Shown piece by piece: positions 6,288-7,693 of a stretch of 7,693 nt of DNA. The first letter of the stretch is position 1, and each line of letters opens with the position of its first letter. The stretch is from contig MGNX01000041.1 of the NCBI GenBank assembly GCA_001796935.1, positions 1 to 7,693 of the forward strand, written 5' to 3'. Under the pieces are notes generated by a model. The model saw nothing but the letters and a program-made list of their open reading frames with translations. It did no database searches and was not told the origin of the DNA. The translations under genes were made by a program, and so were the position numbers. Source of the stretch: Chloroflexi bacterium RBG_16_60_22 (GTDB taxonomy: Bacteria > Chloroflexota > Dehalococcoidia > Dehalococcoidales > RBG-16-60-22).

Positions 6288-6294
6288 AAGGAAG
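6288..6294 (+). promoter_or_regulatory. Shine-Dalgarno of the MmgE/PrpD gene
   Basis: AAGGAAG lies 6 nt before the ATG at 6301. An in-frame GTG sits directly before that ATG (6298-6300), but the spacing favours the ATG. The 54-nt gap from the previous gene holds no obvious terminator. Confidence 0.65.
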
Positions 6295-6300
6295 TAAGTG

Positions 6301-7693
6301 ATGGGAGTGACGGAGAAGATAGCGCGCTTGCTGACGAACACCGGGTATGAGGATATCCCCGGGGAGGCCAGGGACATAGCCCGGGACGCCATCCTGGATT
6401 GCGTCGGCGTCACCATTGCCGGTTCCGGTGAAACGGCGGTCGGCATACTGGCGGAACAGGTCAAAGCGATAGGTGCCGCCCCGCAGGCGGGGGTGATTTG
6501 CGGTGGTTTTGGAACCTCGGCTGACCTCGCAGCCTGGGTAAACGGCGCGGCCAGCCACGTGCTGGACTACGACGATACCATCGCCCTGGCTTCCAATTAC
6601 AACATGCACCCTACCGTGCCGGTCCTGCCGGCGCTGCTCGCCGCCGGCGAGTCGGTCAATTCATCGGGTCGCGATATCATTCTTGCCTACGTCCTGGGCC
6701 TGGAGGTTGAATACCGAATCGGTTCGGCCATCGGGGCCTATACCTCGGCCCTGGGCTGGCACCCTACTCCGGTGCTGGGTACTATCGGGGCCGCCGCGGC
6801 CTGTGCTAAAATATTTAACCTTACCGTGGAACAAATAAGGATGGCCATCGGGATTGCCGGCTCGATGGCGGGAGGATTGACGAGGAATTTCGGGACGATG
6901 ACCAAGTCTCTCCACGCGGGAAACGCCGCCCGGAACGGCATCGTGGCCGCCTCGCTGGCCAGGCGGGGATTCACGGCTGACTCCGGGCTGCTGGAAAGAG
7001 ACTACGGTTTTTGCCACCTTTTCAGTGCCGGCCAGGTCAAAGAGCCGACGATTTCCAGGTCCGGTAAAAACTGGGAAATCGTCGCCACGGGAATTACGTT
7101 CAAACCTTATCCTTGCTGCCGGGGGACGCACCCGAGCATCGATGCCGTCCTCTACCTCAGGAACAAGCACCATATCACCGCCGACCAGGTAGCCGGGATA
7201 AAATGCAAGACGAAACAGCAGACGCACCGCATTTTAAGGTATGACCGTCCCGGGAACGGACTTGAAGCCAAGTTCAGTATGCAGTATTGTGTCTCCGTGG
7301 CGTTGCTCCGGGGCAAGGTAACCCTGGCGGACTTCTCCGCGGAAAGTTTGAATGACCCTGCCGTATGTGATATTATCCCCAAGATAAGTTACCTGCACCC
7401 GGAAGAGTGGGAGAAAGAGAATTCCCTGACGCAGGAGGTAGTGATGACGCTGAAGGACGGCCGGGAATACGTCCACAGGGTCGATACGCCGAGGGGAGAG
7501 CCGAAGAACCCCATGACTCCCGATGAGTTAAAGGCTAAATTTACCGACTGCGCCCGGCGGCATTTTTCACCGGCCTGGATTAACCAGCTGCTCGAGATGC
7601 TGACGGACCTGGAATCATTAAGCAATATTTCAAACCTGATGAAACTCTTAACCTACGGGACGGCAGTTCCTGCAGGCAAAACTGATATTGAAT
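6301..7693 (+). CDS. MmgE/PrpD family protein (stop codon beyond the window)
   Basis: The frame runs open for 464 codons from the ATG at 6301 to the window end, near full length for this family, so only a few C-terminal residues are probably missing. MmgE/PrpD hallmarks are present: NGAASHVLDYDDT (81-93), HPTPVLGTIGAAAA (154-167), MTKSLHAGNAARNGIVAASL (200-219), RRGFT (221-225) and FKPYPCCRGTHPSIDA (267-282). The family includes 2-methylcitrate dehydratase (PrpD), cis-aconitate decarboxylase and iminodisuccinate epimerase, so members act on tri- or dicarboxylic acids by dehydration, decarboxylation or epimerisation. Motifs alone do not show which reaction applies. Placement directly after a TcuA-like dehydrogenase suggests an aconitate-like unsaturated acid as substrate or product, which is inference. 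It is cytoplasmic, with no signal peptide. It lies 54 nt behind the TcuA-like gene and is likely part of the same transcript. Confidence 0.92.
   Translation, partial: MGVTEKIARLLTNTGYEDIPGEARDIARDAILDCVGVTIAGSGETAVGILAEQVKAIGAAPQAGVICGGFGTSADLAAWVNGAASHVLDYDDTIALASNYNMHPTVPVLPALLAAGESVNSSGRDIILAYVLGLEVEYRIGSAIGAYTSALGWHPTPVLGTIGAAAACAKIFNLTVEQIRMAIGIAGSMAGGLTRNFGTMTKSLHAGNAARNGIVAASLARRGFTADSGLLERDYGFCHLFSAGQVKEPTISRSGKNWEIVATGITFKPYPCCRGTHPSIDAVLYLRNKHHITADQVAGIKCKTKQQTHRILRYDRPGNGLEAKFSMQYCVSVALLRGKVTLADFSAESLNDPAVCDIIPKISYLHPEEWEKENSLTQEVVMTLKDGREYVHRVDTPRGEPKNPMTPDELKAKFTDCARRHFSPAWINQLLEMLTDLESLSNISNLMKLLTYGTAVPAGKTDIE

Noticed and set aside
6661..7227. 188-codon antisense frame within the MmgE/PrpD gene
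   Set aside because: The plus-strand frame stays open for 464 codons with family motifs throughout. The antisense frame has no plausible domain.
1..7693. CRISPR arrays, insertion sequences, tRNA or rRNA genes
   Set aside because: No regularly spaced direct repeats, transposase-like frames, terminal inverted repeats or RNA gene signatures were seen.

Overview
The window looks like a GC-rich anaerobic bacterium's flavin-based electron-transfer and organic-acid oxidation locus. It is a divergon: two transcription units point away from a shared control region at about 2585-2924. No marker gene fixes the host. The style (HdrA and HdrD homologues, an Etf pair, a FAD_binding_2 dehydrogenase and an MmgE/PrpD protein) is typical of anaerobic Chloroflexota/Dehalococcoidia, Desulfobacterota or syntrophic Bacillota. 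That taxonomic guess is inference with low confidence.

Leftward unit (minus strand, read from 2664 down to 1): a 27-codon leader ORF with a strong Shine-Dalgarno (2581-2664), then a soluble HdrD-like (HdrC+HdrB fused) iron-sulfur protein (1451-2584), then an HdrA-like FAD/ferredoxin protein lacking the usual N-terminal and C-terminal HdrA domains (123-1433). Last is the start of another protein (1-126, cut by the window edge) that opens with exactly the HdrA N-terminal domain missing from its neighbour. Two of the three junctions are 4-bp ATGA overlaps, so these genes are very likely co-translated.

Rightward unit (plus strand): etfB (2925-3704), etfA (3745-4740), a TcuA-like (tricarballylate dehydrogenase family) FAD-dependent oxidoreductase (4744-6246), and an MmgE/PrpD family enzyme (6301 to the window end, 464 codons read without a stop).

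Control region: a good sigma-70-type promoter (TTGACA, 17-bp spacer, TAAAGT) precedes etfB by a leader of roughly 117 nt. A weaker promoter serves the leftward unit. Several exact palindromes lie between and over these promoters, including one whose left arm is the etfB -10 box itself, suggesting a dedicated regulator not encoded in the window.

Working model (inference): the TcuA-like flavoenzyme oxidises a polycarboxylic acid related to tricarballylate. EtfAB, rather than the TcuB membrane protein of the Salmonella system, takes its electrons. The divergent HdrA/HdrD-like proteins then pass them on, possibly by flavin-based bifurcation or confurcation. The MmgE/PrpD protein would process the unsaturated product, for example an aconitate-like acid. 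Each family call is well supported by motifs; the combined pathway is a hypothesis.
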